From contig CALCZU010000071.1 in the NCBI GenBank assembly GCA_937903155.1, positions 1 to 11,765 of the forward strand: DNA of 11,765 nucleotides. The letters run 5' to 3'. The DNA is from an uncultured Bdellovibrionales bacterium (GTDB taxonomy: Bacteria; Bdellovibrionota; FAC87; UBA2466). A program made the translations under genes and the position numbers. Positions within the stretch are counted from its first letter, which is position 1; each line of letters begins with the position of its first letter. Shown in pieces: positions 4,814 through 11,765 of this stretch. A model generated the notes under the pieces. It was given only the letters and a program-made list of their open reading frames with translations, was not told the origin of the DNA and did not search any database.

Positions 4814-6889
4814 TTAACTATGTCGAAGCTTTAACAATTGCTTCATACATTTTTCAAGATTGACGGTTTCAGACAGCAGAGGGGCCCACAAATCGCCAAC
4901 GCGTTTGAGGCGTTTTTCAGTGTTTTCGATTGTAAATTGGAGAGGCGACAGTCCTGGTTTTACCTCGGACCATTTGAGAGGGGTTGAAACCGTTGCTTTT
5001 GGTTTGGGACGAACGCAGTAGGGTGCCGCGAGTGTTTGGCCTCGTCTGTTTTGGAGAAAATCGAGATAGATTTTTCCTTTTCGCTTGGCAGGATTTCTTT
5101 CGACGCTCGTGAGTTCAGGAAACTTAGCATGGACCTGCCGGCAAAGTTCCTCTGCGAAAAGTCGACCTGTTTCAAAATCGTATTTGCCTTGCGTGGGAAT
5201 ACACAGGTGAAGTCCGCTTGCTCCCGAAGTCTTGCAGTAATTCTTAGCGCCGATTTTGTCGAGCATTCGGTGCACTTCTAAAGCGACTTTGACGACGTCT
5301 TTAAAATCATTTCCATCCGGATCGAGATCGATCACCACGTAGTCCGGATTCTCAAGTGTCTTTTCGCGAGAAAGCCAGGGGTTCAATTCGATGCAGCCGA
5401 GGTTGACGAGATAAAGCAGCGTCCACACGTCTTGGCACAAAAGGTAATTCACAGTTTTTTTCGCGGATTCGGAGAACACTTTTACCGTTCGAATTCGCTT
5501 GGGAAGATATCCCGTCATATCTTTGTGGAAGAACCCTTCATCTTTTAAGCCATTGGGTTGGCGATGGAGCGACTGAGGTCTGTCTTTGAGATGAGGAATT
5601 AAAAAATCTGCGATAGATTCATAGTAGCGGGCGAGATCGCCTTTTGTGTAACCCTCTTTCGGCCAGAAAATTTTACTGGGATGCGTGAGGGCAGGGAGCT
5701 CTTTTTTAAGTACGGAAGTTTCACCGGATTGTGAAACCGCATTCTTCAGTCTCAGCCACTCTTTGCTGAGTCCGCTGACGTAAGTCGAGTTTTGCGCTTT
5801 TGCAATGATGTCAGGGGAAGCAATTTTCGCGGGGTCGGTCGAGAGTTCAGATACGACCAAAGGCTTTTGAAATGAAATGCTTTCTAACTGTTTTCTGCGA
5901 GTTTTCAGAGATACATTTCTTAAGTCTTGTCCCTTGTAATAAAGAAGATCGGAAATGAGGTAAACATCGGTTTTTCCCTTTTTTACGATCTCTCCGTCGA
6001 AAACAGCAGTGGTTTCTAAAGACCTGAGTGCTTGGACAATGGGTCCATATTTCTTTTCGAAAGGGAGAAACATGCGAGAGTACAGTCGAATGTTTGTTGA
6101 ATCGATCTCTGCGATCGCTCGAAGGCCTTTTTCCACAGCTTCGAAAAAATAGTCGCCTCCGCTTGGGATTTTCGCACTCGTGACGGGCTGCATGACTTTA
6201 ATTTTTCTGGGGAGAACGTCGCGCGCCGCGCGGGAAGAAGGAACGATTGCCTTTGGCTGGGTGGTTTTTCGTTTGGGAATCCAGACCTGGCCTTTTGCGA
6301 CGGCTTCGGAAGTAATTTCTTCCATACTGCGCCCACTTGCCACTGAGTGGTCCTCTTCCAAGATATCGATTCGAGAGGCTTCGGCATCGTGCTTTTTTAA
6401 AAGCAACCAACCATTATCAGGCGCGCCTTTCTTCTTAATTTTAACCAACGCAAATTCGCCTTTGAGTTTTTCTCCAAAGAGAATGAAGGTAATGTGGCCT
6501 TTTTCAAGACCCTCCTTTAAAGCCTTCTCGCTGTCTTTTCGGCCTTTGGAACTTCTTTCGATGTAGTGACCCGAGTCCCAAATCATCACCGTGCCCGCGC
6601 CATAATTTCCCGGGGGGATGACACCTTCAAATTTTCCGTATTTCAAGGGGTGGTCCTCGACTTTCACTGCGAGACGGGGATTTTGGGAGGTTAACGTGGG
6701 TCCCTTAGGCACGGCCCAGCTGACCAAGGCGCCACCGATTTCTAACCGGAAGTCGTAGTGGGTTCGTGAAGCATCGTGTTTTTGGACGACAAAACTCAAC
6801 TGGCCTTTTCCCGGTTTGATTTTTTCGGACGAATCAGGTTCGGGCGTGCGATGAAACTGCCTTTTTCTTCTGTATTCTTTGAGGCTCAT
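4814..6889 (-). CDS. ligD: LigD-type multifunctional end-joining protein with degenerate ligase domain
   Basis: A 691-aa protein from the ATG at 6889 (MSLKEYRRKRQFHRTPEP, the typical LigD N-terminus); upstream in-frame starts add no family sequence. The 3'-phosphoesterase domain (about 31-168) keeps QKHD (H38), HYDFR (H44, D46, R48), EDHPLKY (H80, Y84) and GNYGAGT. The ligase-derived domain (about 228-385) keeps FDGEIV (298-300) and the ISDLLYYKGQDLR region. Its motif I reads FEAVEKGLR (249-257) with V252 where the nucleophilic lysine belongs. Motif IV reads SPDIIAK (E to P, G to D) and motif V WLRLK. Only about 18 residues follow before the polymerase, so the OB fold is missing. The primase-polymerase domain (about 400-691) keeps D521-L-D523, SGASGLHL and a third acidic residue, D610. 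Predicted: end processing and gap filling at DNA breaks without ligation. It is the first gene of the cluster and lacks a clear Shine-Dalgarno sequence. Confidence 0.95.
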   Translation of the reverse strand: MSLKEYRRKRQFHRTPEPDSSEKIKPGKGQLSFVVQKHDASRTHYDFRLEIGGALVSWAVPKGPTLTSQNPRLAVKVEDHPLKYGKFEGVIPPGNYGAGTVMIWDSGHYIERSSKGRKDSEKALKEGLEKGHITFILFGEKLKGEFALVKIKKKGAPDNGWLLLKKHDAEASRIDILEEDHSVASGRSMEEITSEAVAKGQVWIPKRKTTQPKAIVPSSRAARDVLPRKIKVMQPVTSAKIPSGGDYFFEAVEKGLRAIAEIDSTNIRLYSRMFLPFEKKYGPIVQALRSLETTAVFDGEIVKKGKTDVYLISDLLYYKGQDLRNVSLKTRRKQLESISFQKPLVVSELSTDPAKIASPDIIAKAQNSTYVSGLSKEWLRLKNAVSQSGETSVLKKELPALTHPSKIFWPKEGYTKGDLARYYESIADFLIPHLKDRPQSLHRQPNGLKDEGFFHKDMTGYLPKRIRTVKVFSESAKKTVNYLLCQDVWTLLYLVNLGCIELNPWLSREKTLENPDYVVIDLDPDGNDFKDVVKVALEVHRMLDKIGAKNYCKTSGASGLHLCIPTQGKYDFETGRLFAEELCRQVHAKFPELTSVERNPAKRKGKIYLDFLQNRRGQTLAAPYCVRPKPKATVSTPLKWSEVKPGLSPLQFTIENTEKRLKRVGDLWAPLLSETVNLEKCMKQLLKLRHS

Positions 6890-6896
6890 AGAGGTC
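6885..6896 (-). other. GACCTCTATGAG start-site motif, copy at ligD
   Basis: Read on the minus strand, the ligD start sits in GACCTCTATGAG, the same 12 nt found at the ligase-like gene (4101-4112). The next upstream purine-rich stretch (AAGAAAAG) is a weak ribosome binding site at best. This shared context links the two ligase-related genes and not the gene between them, which has a standard GAGGAG site. Confidence 0.35.
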
Positions 6897-6995
6897 TTTT
6901 CTTGTATCGGCATCTCGGTGAAAACGCATAAAGAAAGAGCCAATTATTCGCCTTGCTTCACAATTCTCAAATCTCTGTCAAACTTTCCTTTCCCC

Positions 6996-7024
6996 TCGAC
7001 AAGTTCGCCATTAAAATAGATAAG
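6996..7024 (+). promoter_or_regulatory. Possible sigma70-type promoter for the ABC transporter operon
   Basis: TCGACA (5 of 6 to TTGACA) at 6996-7001 is followed after 17 nt by GATAAG (4 of 6 to TATAAT) at 7019-7024. It lies in the 194-nt region between divergent ligD and the permease gene. A transcript starting just after it would have a leader of roughly 50 nt ending in the strong ribosome binding site at 7073-7079. The -10 match is weak and the organism's promoter consensus is unknown. Confidence 0.25.
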
Positions 7025-7083
7025 ACTGCGATGAATCCGGATCCATTAGGGAACCCAAAAGAAGAGAGAAGAAAGGAGGACGA

Positions 7084-8826
7084 GTGGCCTTTTCCAAAGC
7101 AAGAGTTCGTTATTCGCGAATCGTGTCATTCGTCGATATTTTTCTTTTCTTGGGCCTTGTCCTTTTTACCTATGCATTAGTCGGAGTGGCCCAAGAGTGG
7201 TCCTCGCCTTTCCATCCAAAAGTTGAAATTGAACTCGGTTACCTCCACCTCGCAAAATATTCGTTTTTCTCACTCGTCCGCGTCGTTGCTGCGTATTTTT
7301 TATCGCTCGTTTTTACCTTTACTTACGGTTACGCCGCCGCGAAATCTCGTTTAGCAGAACCCATCCTCATCAGTCTTTTAGATATTCTTCAGAGCATTCC
7401 GGTTTTGGGATTTATGCCGGGCGTGGTCTTAGCGTTGGTTCATCTTTTTCCAAGTTCGAACATTGGTCTTGAAATCGCAGCCGTTATTATGATTTTCACC
7501 GGCGAAGGTTGGAATATGGTTTTCAGTTTTTACTCTTCAGTCAAAGGGGTTCCTACCGAGTTGCGAGAGATGAGTCGAATGTTGCGGCTCAGACGTTGGG
7601 ATGTCCTTCAGACGATTGAAATCCCTTTCGCGATGAATGGCCTTCTTTGGAATAGCATGCTTTCTATGGCGGGCGGCTGGTTCTTTTTGATGACGATTGA
7701 ATCTCAAAAAGTGGGGGAGCATGATTTTAGACTTCCAGGGATTGGTTCCTATATGGCGGTCGCCTACGAGCAAAACAATATCCCGGCGATTGTGGCTGGA
7801 CTCTCAGCGATGCTCTTTCTGATTCTTCTTGTGGATAGGTGCGTCTGGGCGCCTTTAGTGGTTTGGTCCGAGCGCTTCAAGTACGAGTCGGGCACGGTGA
7901 GAAGTCATCAGCGGTCGCTCATGCTTGAATTTTTGAAGAAATCCAAAATTATTGATTGGTATTTAGAATTTAGGGAAAAAAACGCGAAAAAGTTCCGTGC
8001 GTGGTGGGAAAAACGTCTTAAAGAAAACCTAAAACAAAAGCCAAAGAAACCCAGTGAAGTGAGACGCCTTCCGCTGACTTTAAATCTTTTAAGAGTCGGA
8101 TTCATTCTTTTGGGAATTGGTTTTACGATTTGGGGTTATAAGAGCATGCATGTGCTTTTAGCGGAGACAAGGCTTCAAACTTGGCTCGGTTTTGCGCGAG
8201 ATATTACGTTTACATTTTTACGAGTTACGTTTGCGGTCATTATCGGCAGTCTTTGGACCATCCCCGTTGGAGTATTTATTGGAACTCATCCGAAGTGGAC
8301 GGCGCGCTTGCAACCCGTGATTCAGATGGTGGCTTCGTTTCCGGCTCCGATGCTTTTTCCAATTTTCGTCTTTTTAATGAGTCGGGTGGGACTGAGCTTT
8401 GAAATTGGCTCGGTCGTTTTGATGCTTTTCGCGTCGCAGTGGTACATCCTTTTTAATGTAGTGAGTGGCGCGGTTTATATCCCCAAAACTTTGATGGAAT
8501 TAGGACAAGCTTTTCGTCTGTCTTCGTATGATCAATGGAGAGCGATTATTATTCCGAGTATTTTTCCTTCGCTTGTGAATGGTTGGATTACGGCGGCGGG
8601 TGGGGCGTGGAATGCGAGCATCGTGGCCGAAGTGGTCAGCGTCGGAAAAGAGACGGTCGTTGCGACGGGGATTGGCGCAACCATTACCCAATCCGCAAAT
8701 ACTGGAGACTTCCCGACCCTTGCGGGTGGGATATTGGTCCTTGTGACCGTTGTGGTTTTGCTGAATCGGATATTGTGGGGTAGTTTGTATAAATTGGCCG
8801 AAACGAAATATCGATTGGAGTTATAA
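7084..8826 (+). CDS. ABC transporter permease, two fused membrane modules (nitrate/sulfonate/taurine type)
   Basis: This 580-aa inner-membrane protein starts at a GTG, chosen because AAGGAGG at 7073-7079 lies 4 nt upstream. It contains two complete permease modules in tandem. The first (about 1-262) has a membrane segment near 14-36 and a coupling loop beginning TELREMSRMLRLRRWD (E159), ending in P-F-A-x-N-G. The second (about 335-580) has a coupling loop TLMELGQAFRLSSYDQW (E472) followed by IIPSIFPSLVNG. The modules are joined by a strongly basic, Lys/Arg/Trp-rich cytoplasmic segment at about 265-330. A single chain can thus form the whole channel that family members usually build from two subunits. 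The paired loops should dock the ATPase encoded 3 nt downstream. The second module ends with GAWNASIVAEVVSVG, typical of the SsuC/TauC/NrtB family. The substrate is unknown because no binding protein gene is nearby. Confidence 0.93.
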   Translation: MAFSKARVRYSRIVSFVDIFLFLGLVLFTYALVGVAQEWSSPFHPKVEIELGYLHLAKYSFFSLVRVVAAYFLSLVFTFTYGYAAAKSRLAEPILISLLDILQSIPVLGFMPGVVLALVHLFPSSNIGLEIAAVIMIFTGEGWNMVFSFYSSVKGVPTELREMSRMLRLRRWDVLQTIEIPFAMNGLLWNSMLSMAGGWFFLMTIESQKVGEHDFRLPGIGSYMAVAYEQNNIPAIVAGLSAMLFLILLVDRCVWAPLVVWSERFKYESGTVRSHQRSLMLEFLKKSKIIDWYLEFREKNAKKFRAWWEKRLKENLKQKPKKPSEVRRLPLTLNLLRVGFILLGIGFTIWGYKSMHVLLAETRLQTWLGFARDITFTFLRVTFAVIIGSLWTIPVGVFIGTHPKWTARLQPVIQMVASFPAPMLFPIFVFLMSRVGLSFEIGSVVLMLFASQWYILFNVVSGAVYIPKTLMELGQAFRLSSYDQWRAIIIPSIFPSLVNGWITAAGGAWNASIVAEVVSVGKETVVATGIGATITQSANTGDFPTLAGGILVLVTVVVLLNRILWGSLYKLAETKYRLEL

Positions 8827-8829
8827 GAC

Positions 8830-10251
8830 GTGGTCGCCATCTCTAAAAATCCGCTTTTAGCGCTTGAAAGAGTCTCCCACACTTTTCGATTAGAGGGTGG
8901 GCGAGAACTGCAGGTCCTAAAAAATATCAGCCTTTCGATTTACGAAGGCGAGATTGTCGCGTTTTTAGGCCCCTCCGGTTGCGGAAAAACAACGACTCTC
9001 AAAATCATGGCGGGCTTGCTTTCTCCTTCAGAAGGAAAGACGCTTCTCCATAATCGAGAGCTTAAAAAAATCAACGATAAGATGGCAATGGTTTTTCAAA
9101 ACTTTGCGCTTTTGCCCTGGTACACGGTTGAGCAGAACGTCGCCTTGGGATTACGACACTATTTATTCACAAGCCGACAAATCAAGTTGCGAGTCAACGA
9201 AGCCATCGAAATGGTGGGTTTAGGTGGGTTCGAAGAGGCTTATCCTCGAGAGCTTTCAGGCGGAATGCGACAACGAGTCGGTCTCGCTCGCGCGTTAGCC
9301 GTTCGTCCAGAAATTCTTTGCCTGGATGAGCCTTTTAGCGCGCTCGATGTTTTAACGGCGGAGAACTTAAGATCAGAAGTTGTCGATATCTGGAAAGAGA
9401 AATCGAAAGCCGTAAAAAGTGTCGTGATGGTAACGCACAATATTCACGAAGCCGTCGTGATGGCTCAAAGGATTGTCGTTTTTGGAACGGACCCGGGTCA
9501 CATCCGAACCGTTCTGAATAACCCACTCCCGTATCCACGAGATCAGAAAAATCCCAAGTTCAATGAGCTTGTCGATGTCATTCACTCGGTGATCACCGAA
9601 GCTTTAATTCCCGAAGAAGTGGATAGGCCTGCTCTGATTCAACCGGCGTGGTACCAAGGCCTTGAAAGTCTTCCACATGTCGGCCCCTCCGAAATTATCG
9701 GGTTGTTGGAAGTCTTGGACGATGCGGGTGGAAAATTAGATATTTTTAAACTTGCGTCTTCTACAGCGAGCGAATTCGGTCATTGTCTCGCGGTCACAAA
9801 GACGGCCGAACTTTTTGACTTTGTCGATACTCCCAAACAAACCGTCGTCTTTACAGAGCTTGGGAAGAAATACATGCGCGCCGATACGGCCGAACGCAAA
9901 GTTTTATTTTCGCAGCAGATCAAATCACTTCGGATTTTTCAGACCCTTTTGAGTTGGCTTGAAGAAAGTCCCGAAAAGGAAATCGATAGAGATTCCGTCC
10001 TTCTGAAACTTTCGGAATACTTTCCAAATGAAAAACTCGAAAAACTTTTTGATACGCTCGTCTCATTTGGACGATATGCGGAGCTTCTTTCTTACAACGC
10101 AAAACTGGGAATGCTGACGTTTCCACGCCCTGAGGAGCCCGAAGAAGAAATTTCGGAGGAGGGCGCTGACCTTCTTGAAGCTAGCGACGATGCGCAGTCT
10201 TCGGATTCGGATCCGGAATCCAATTCCCCGCCCCCTGACGAAAAGCCCTGA
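8830..10251 (+). CDS. ABC transporter ATPase with AAA-associated C-terminal domain
   Basis: This 473-aa protein starts at the GTG at 8830, three nt after the permease stop, with GGAG at 8817-8820 as ribosome binding site; the two genes are surely co-transcribed. Residues 1-260 form a complete nucleotide-binding domain: Walker A GPSGCGKTT (47-55), Q-loop FQNFALLPW, signature LSGGMRQR (142-149), Walker B ILCLDEP (D166, E167), D-loop SALD and H-loop VTHNIHE (H203). The closest named relatives are NrtD/SsuB/TauB-type importer ATPases. Residues about 281-430 are an extra domain (LPHVGPSEIIGLLEVL... then LLSWLEESP... LFDTLVSFGRYAELL) resembling the 'C-terminal AAA-associated domain' attached to some such ATPases; it looks like winged-helix modules and may be regulatory. 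A very acidic, Ser/Pro-rich tail (about 432-473) follows and is probably disordered. All catalytic residues are intact. Confidence 0.93.
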   Translation: MVAISKNPLLALERVSHTFRLEGGRELQVLKNISLSIYEGEIVAFLGPSGCGKTTTLKIMAGLLSPSEGKTLLHNRELKKINDKMAMVFQNFALLPWYTVEQNVALGLRHYLFTSRQIKLRVNEAIEMVGLGGFEEAYPRELSGGMRQRVGLARALAVRPEILCLDEPFSALDVLTAENLRSEVVDIWKEKSKAVKSVVMVTHNIHEAVVMAQRIVVFGTDPGHIRTVLNNPLPYPRDQKNPKFNELVDVIHSVITEALIPEEVDRPALIQPAWYQGLESLPHVGPSEIIGLLEVLDDAGGKLDIFKLASSTASEFGHCLAVTKTAELFDFVDTPKQTVVFTELGKKYMRADTAERKVLFSQQIKSLRIFQTLLSWLEESPEKEIDRDSVLLKLSEYFPNEKLEKLFDTLVSFGRYAELLSYNAKLGMLTFPRPEEPEEEISEEGADLLEASDDAQSSDSDPESNSPPPDEKP

Positions 10252-10345
10252 TTTTGAACAGGATTTTCTTTTTTGTTGCTGCGCTATGTCAGTAAAAAAT
10301 TAACGTTTCAACATAATTCGGAAATTGTTCGATAAGAAACTACCC

Positions 10346-10445
10346 CGTCGTTGCGAGGAGCGAAGCGACGAAGCAATCTCGCCGCAAAAGGACGTTCTTC
10401 TTTATGCCGCGAGATTGCTTCGTCGCTTCGCTCCTCGCAACGACG
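10346..10445. repeat. Perfect 37-nt inverted repeat with 26-nt spacer, REP-like element
   Basis: The left arm 10346-10382 (begins CGTCGTTGCGAGGAGCGAAG) and right arm 10409-10445 are exact reverse complements, separated by 26 nt (10383-10408). The element could form a very stable hairpin in RNA. Its sequence type, with GCGAGGAGCGAAGCGACGAAGC, is a widespread dispersed palindrome in bacterial genomes; when translated it gives the familiar spurious peptides RCEERSDEAI and LLRRFAPRND. It lies between the ATPase stop (10251) and the glycosyltransferase ATG (10460), ending 14 nt before that start. It may end or insulate transcription from the upstream operon, or be a non-autonomous mobile repeat. 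No T-run follows it, so it is not a classical terminator. Confidence 0.9.
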
Positions 10446-10459
10446 AGACTGTAACTCTT

Positions 10460-11608
10460 ATGAGCCTCTCCCTAACAAAAAAATTCGAAGAAGAAGTGCC
10501 GGAAGATTTAGAGTCACGCTTCCAAAAGGCGCTCGAGTTTTATCGCGAGCGGGGGAGTGTGCTTTTTGTCAGTGAAGTTTACCGCTTTTTCGAATCGCAT
10601 GGTTTCGTCCAACAAAGTCTCGCCAAGACTTTAACGGATAACGGAATCAAAGTGCAGTGGATCGATAGCATTCATACGCGCGGCTATCAGCCGACCTTGA
10701 ATTGGAAATCCGAGCTCTTTAAATTGAGCCAGCTTCCGAAGTTACCCCTGATCCGTTACGATCTCATGGATCACTGGAATGTGGATTACCAAGCATCTCA
10801 CCTGAAATCGCTCATTAAGAAAATGGGAAATCCACTTCTTTGGATTCAATCCGGTTTAGATGATCGCGTGGTTGGGCAGCTCGACAACGTAGATATCTTT
10901 TCTGTTTTTGATGACCCCCACAGACATACCCCCCACGATGCCCTCTGCCAGAAATCAAAGCTCATCGTCTGTCAGAATCAATTTGCTGCAAATCTCATCG
11001 GGGAAGTGCATCCCGATAAAACGCGAGTGATTCTCCCTCCTGTGGATATGGATTATCAGAATTTCACGCCTTCAAACTTTCAATTACCCAAGGGCTTTCC
11101 TGAAAAACGCATGGGATATTTAGGAACTTTCTTTCCGGATTCGTTCGATATGGTCATGCTGGAAGATTTTATCCGTTCGTATCCTGACTGGGGATTTGTG
11201 TTTTTAGGTCGTACGAACGCGGACGGACAACGCTACATAAATTATTTTAAACGTTATTCGAACTTTCATTACCTCGGCTGGGCGCCGAGAGATAAAGTGA
11301 AGGAAGTCTGGCAGCTGTTAGATGTTTGTTTGCTTCTTTATCGTCCGTCGCGAATTTCAGATGGCGCCTATCCTACAAAGATTTTAGAAGCGTCGCAATT
11401 CGGAGTTCCGTGTGTGGCCACGTCTGTTCCGAAAACGTCGAGTTTAGAAGGCATTGTTCCCCGAAGTTCCTTCGCCAATAAATTGAAAGAAATGGCGCTC
11501 GAAGCGGTGAAAATTCCTCCCAAAGCGGTTGAAAATTTACGAGATAAATTGATTTTAGAAATGCATCCCAAAATGCATCTTACCCGCGTTGCCGAATTTT
11601 TGCGCTAA
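10460..11608 (+). CDS. GT-B fold glycosyltransferase (group 1-like)
   Basis: This is 382 aa from the ATG at 10460 (MSLSLTKKFEEEVPED). The frame is open back to a TTG at 10325, but that extension is the translated inverted repeat and is not part of the family protein. The N-terminal half has a Rossmann-like start, GSVLFVSEVYRFFESHGFVQQSLAKTLTDNG (32-62), and IFSVFDDPHRHTPHDAL (146-162). The C-terminal half (about 213-382) has the nucleotide-sugar domain pattern: RMGYLGTFFPD (217-227), WGFVFLGRT (244-252), FHYLGWAPRDKV (269-280), LLDVCLLLYRP (286-296), then YPTKILEASQFGVPCVAT (304-321), matching the donor-binding E-x(n)-G-x-P signature of GT4-like enzymes. Donor and acceptor cannot be told; a surface polysaccharide or glycan role is inferred from the second glycosyltransferase converging on it. 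No good Shine-Dalgarno sequence is seen. Its 3' end overlaps the opposing gene by 29 nt. Confidence 0.88.
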   Translation: MSLSLTKKFEEEVPEDLESRFQKALEFYRERGSVLFVSEVYRFFESHGFVQQSLAKTLTDNGIKVQWIDSIHTRGYQPTLNWKSELFKLSQLPKLPLIRYDLMDHWNVDYQASHLKSLIKKMGNPLLWIQSGLDDRVVGQLDNVDIFSVFDDPHRHTPHDALCQKSKLIVCQNQFAANLIGEVHPDKTRVILPPVDMDYQNFTPSNFQLPKGFPEKRMGYLGTFFPDSFDMVMLEDFIRSYPDWGFVFLGRTNADGQRYINYFKRYSNFHYLGWAPRDKVKEVWQLLDVCLLLYRPSRISDGAYPTKILEASQFGVPCVATSVPKTSSLEGIVPRSSFANKLKEMALEAVKIPPKAVENLRDKLILEMHPKMHLTRVAEFLR

Positions 11609-11765
11609 TTCCCACAGTGTCTAGCATCTGCTGAACTCTATCGAAATACGTATGGCCACTTTCCTTTACTCTCTTAAAACCAGCGACTGCAATTTTTTCG
11701 CGTGCAGATGCGTTTTTTAAGTAGAAAGCAATTTTCTCATTCAATTCTTCTAACGAATCAAAACA
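11580..11765 (-). CDS. C-terminal part of a CgeB-like/group 1 glycosyltransferase (partial)
   Basis: On the minus strand an open frame enters from the right edge and ends with TAA at 11582-11580, giving 61 visible residues. They read CFDSLEELNEKIAFYL, then KNASAREKIAVAGFKRV, then KESGHTYFDRVQQML. This closely follows the C-terminal pattern of CgeB-like and related glycosyltransferases: a 'sLeEL.ekI.yyL.n...R..IA.aG..rV...HTy..R' helical end. The start and catalytic parts lie outside the window. The last ten codons overlap the 3' end of the plus-strand glycosyltransferase gene (stop at 11608). The two genes thus form a convergent glycosyltransferase pair, probably at the edge of a larger polysaccharide or glycosylation locus. 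Confidence 0.8.
   Translation of the reverse strand, partial: CFDSLEELNEKIAFYLKNASAREKIAVAGFKRVKESGHTYFDRVQQMLDTVGISAKIRQRG

Noticed and set aside
5036..6566. Several plus-strand ORFs opposite ligD
   Set aside because: All lie within the strongly supported ligD frame on the other strand and have no start signals or family features.
6953..6981. Perfect TTGACA on the minus strand upstream of ligD (6976-6981)
   Set aside because: The -10 position at normal spacing reads AAGCAA, so no promoter could be supported.
6953..7180. 75-codon plus-strand ORF in the ligD/permease intergenic region
   Set aside because: It overlaps the permease start in another frame, its internal ATG at 7031 has no ribosome binding site, and the strong AAGGAGG fits the permease GTG.
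10247..10274. Terminator after the ABC operon (CCTG/CAGG stem followed by a T-rich stretch)
   Set aside because: Only four base pairs with an 8-nt loop; too weak to call.
10325..10459. N-terminal extension of the glycosyltransferase from TTG at 10325
   Set aside because: It is the translation of the inverted repeat (RCEERSDEAI...LLRRFAPRND), a well-known artefact. The ATG at 10460 begins sequence with protein-like character. Kept only as a finding.

Overview
The window is a gene-dense stretch of a Gram-negative bacterial chromosome. It has signal-peptide proteins, an outer-membrane beta-barrel, a two-module ABC importer and LigD-type DNA end-joining genes. The LigD locus, an ABC ATPase with an AAA-associated C-terminal domain and a REP-like palindrome would fit a Bdellovibrionota or deltaproteobacterial-grade organism. 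That placement is an impression from gene content; no rRNA or other marker is present.

Left part (1-2584): a secreted protein with an HExxxH motif on the minus strand (136-984); a 327-nt intergenic stretch; a small secreted four-cysteine protein (1312-1731); and a proline-rich-linker outer-membrane barrel protein (1820-2584). Tails of a dispersed repeat lie at the left edge and at 1731-1748.

Middle (2581-6889, minus strand): a tight four-gene cluster with gaps of 42, 42 and 46 nt, transcribed ligD > unknown 207-aa protein > small stand-alone ATP-dependent ligase-like nucleotidyltransferase > DUF72 protein. This is the most interesting region. LigD keeps its phosphoesterase and polymerase active sites. 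Its central ligase domain has lost the nucleophilic lysine (Val252 there instead) and the motif IV glutamate, and has no OB fold. The neighbouring 208-aa protein is a bare nucleotidyltransferase core that still has the lysine (KIHGHR) and EGLVFK. The simplest reading is an end-joining ligase split into two polypeptides, with an unrecognised basic protein encoded between them. No Ku gene is visible in the window.

Right part (7084-10251, plus strand): a two-gene operon for a nitrate/sulfonate/taurine-type ABC importer, made of a permease with two fused membrane modules and an ATPase with an AAA-associated C-terminal domain and acidic tail. No substrate-binding protein is present, so the substrate is unknown. 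Next comes a perfect 37-nt inverted repeat (10346-10445), then a GT-B glycosyltransferase (10460-11608) that converges on, and overlaps by 29 nt, the 3' end of a second CgeB-like glycosyltransferase running off the right edge (11580-11765, minus). No tRNA, rRNA, CRISPR array or insertion-sequence transposase was seen.
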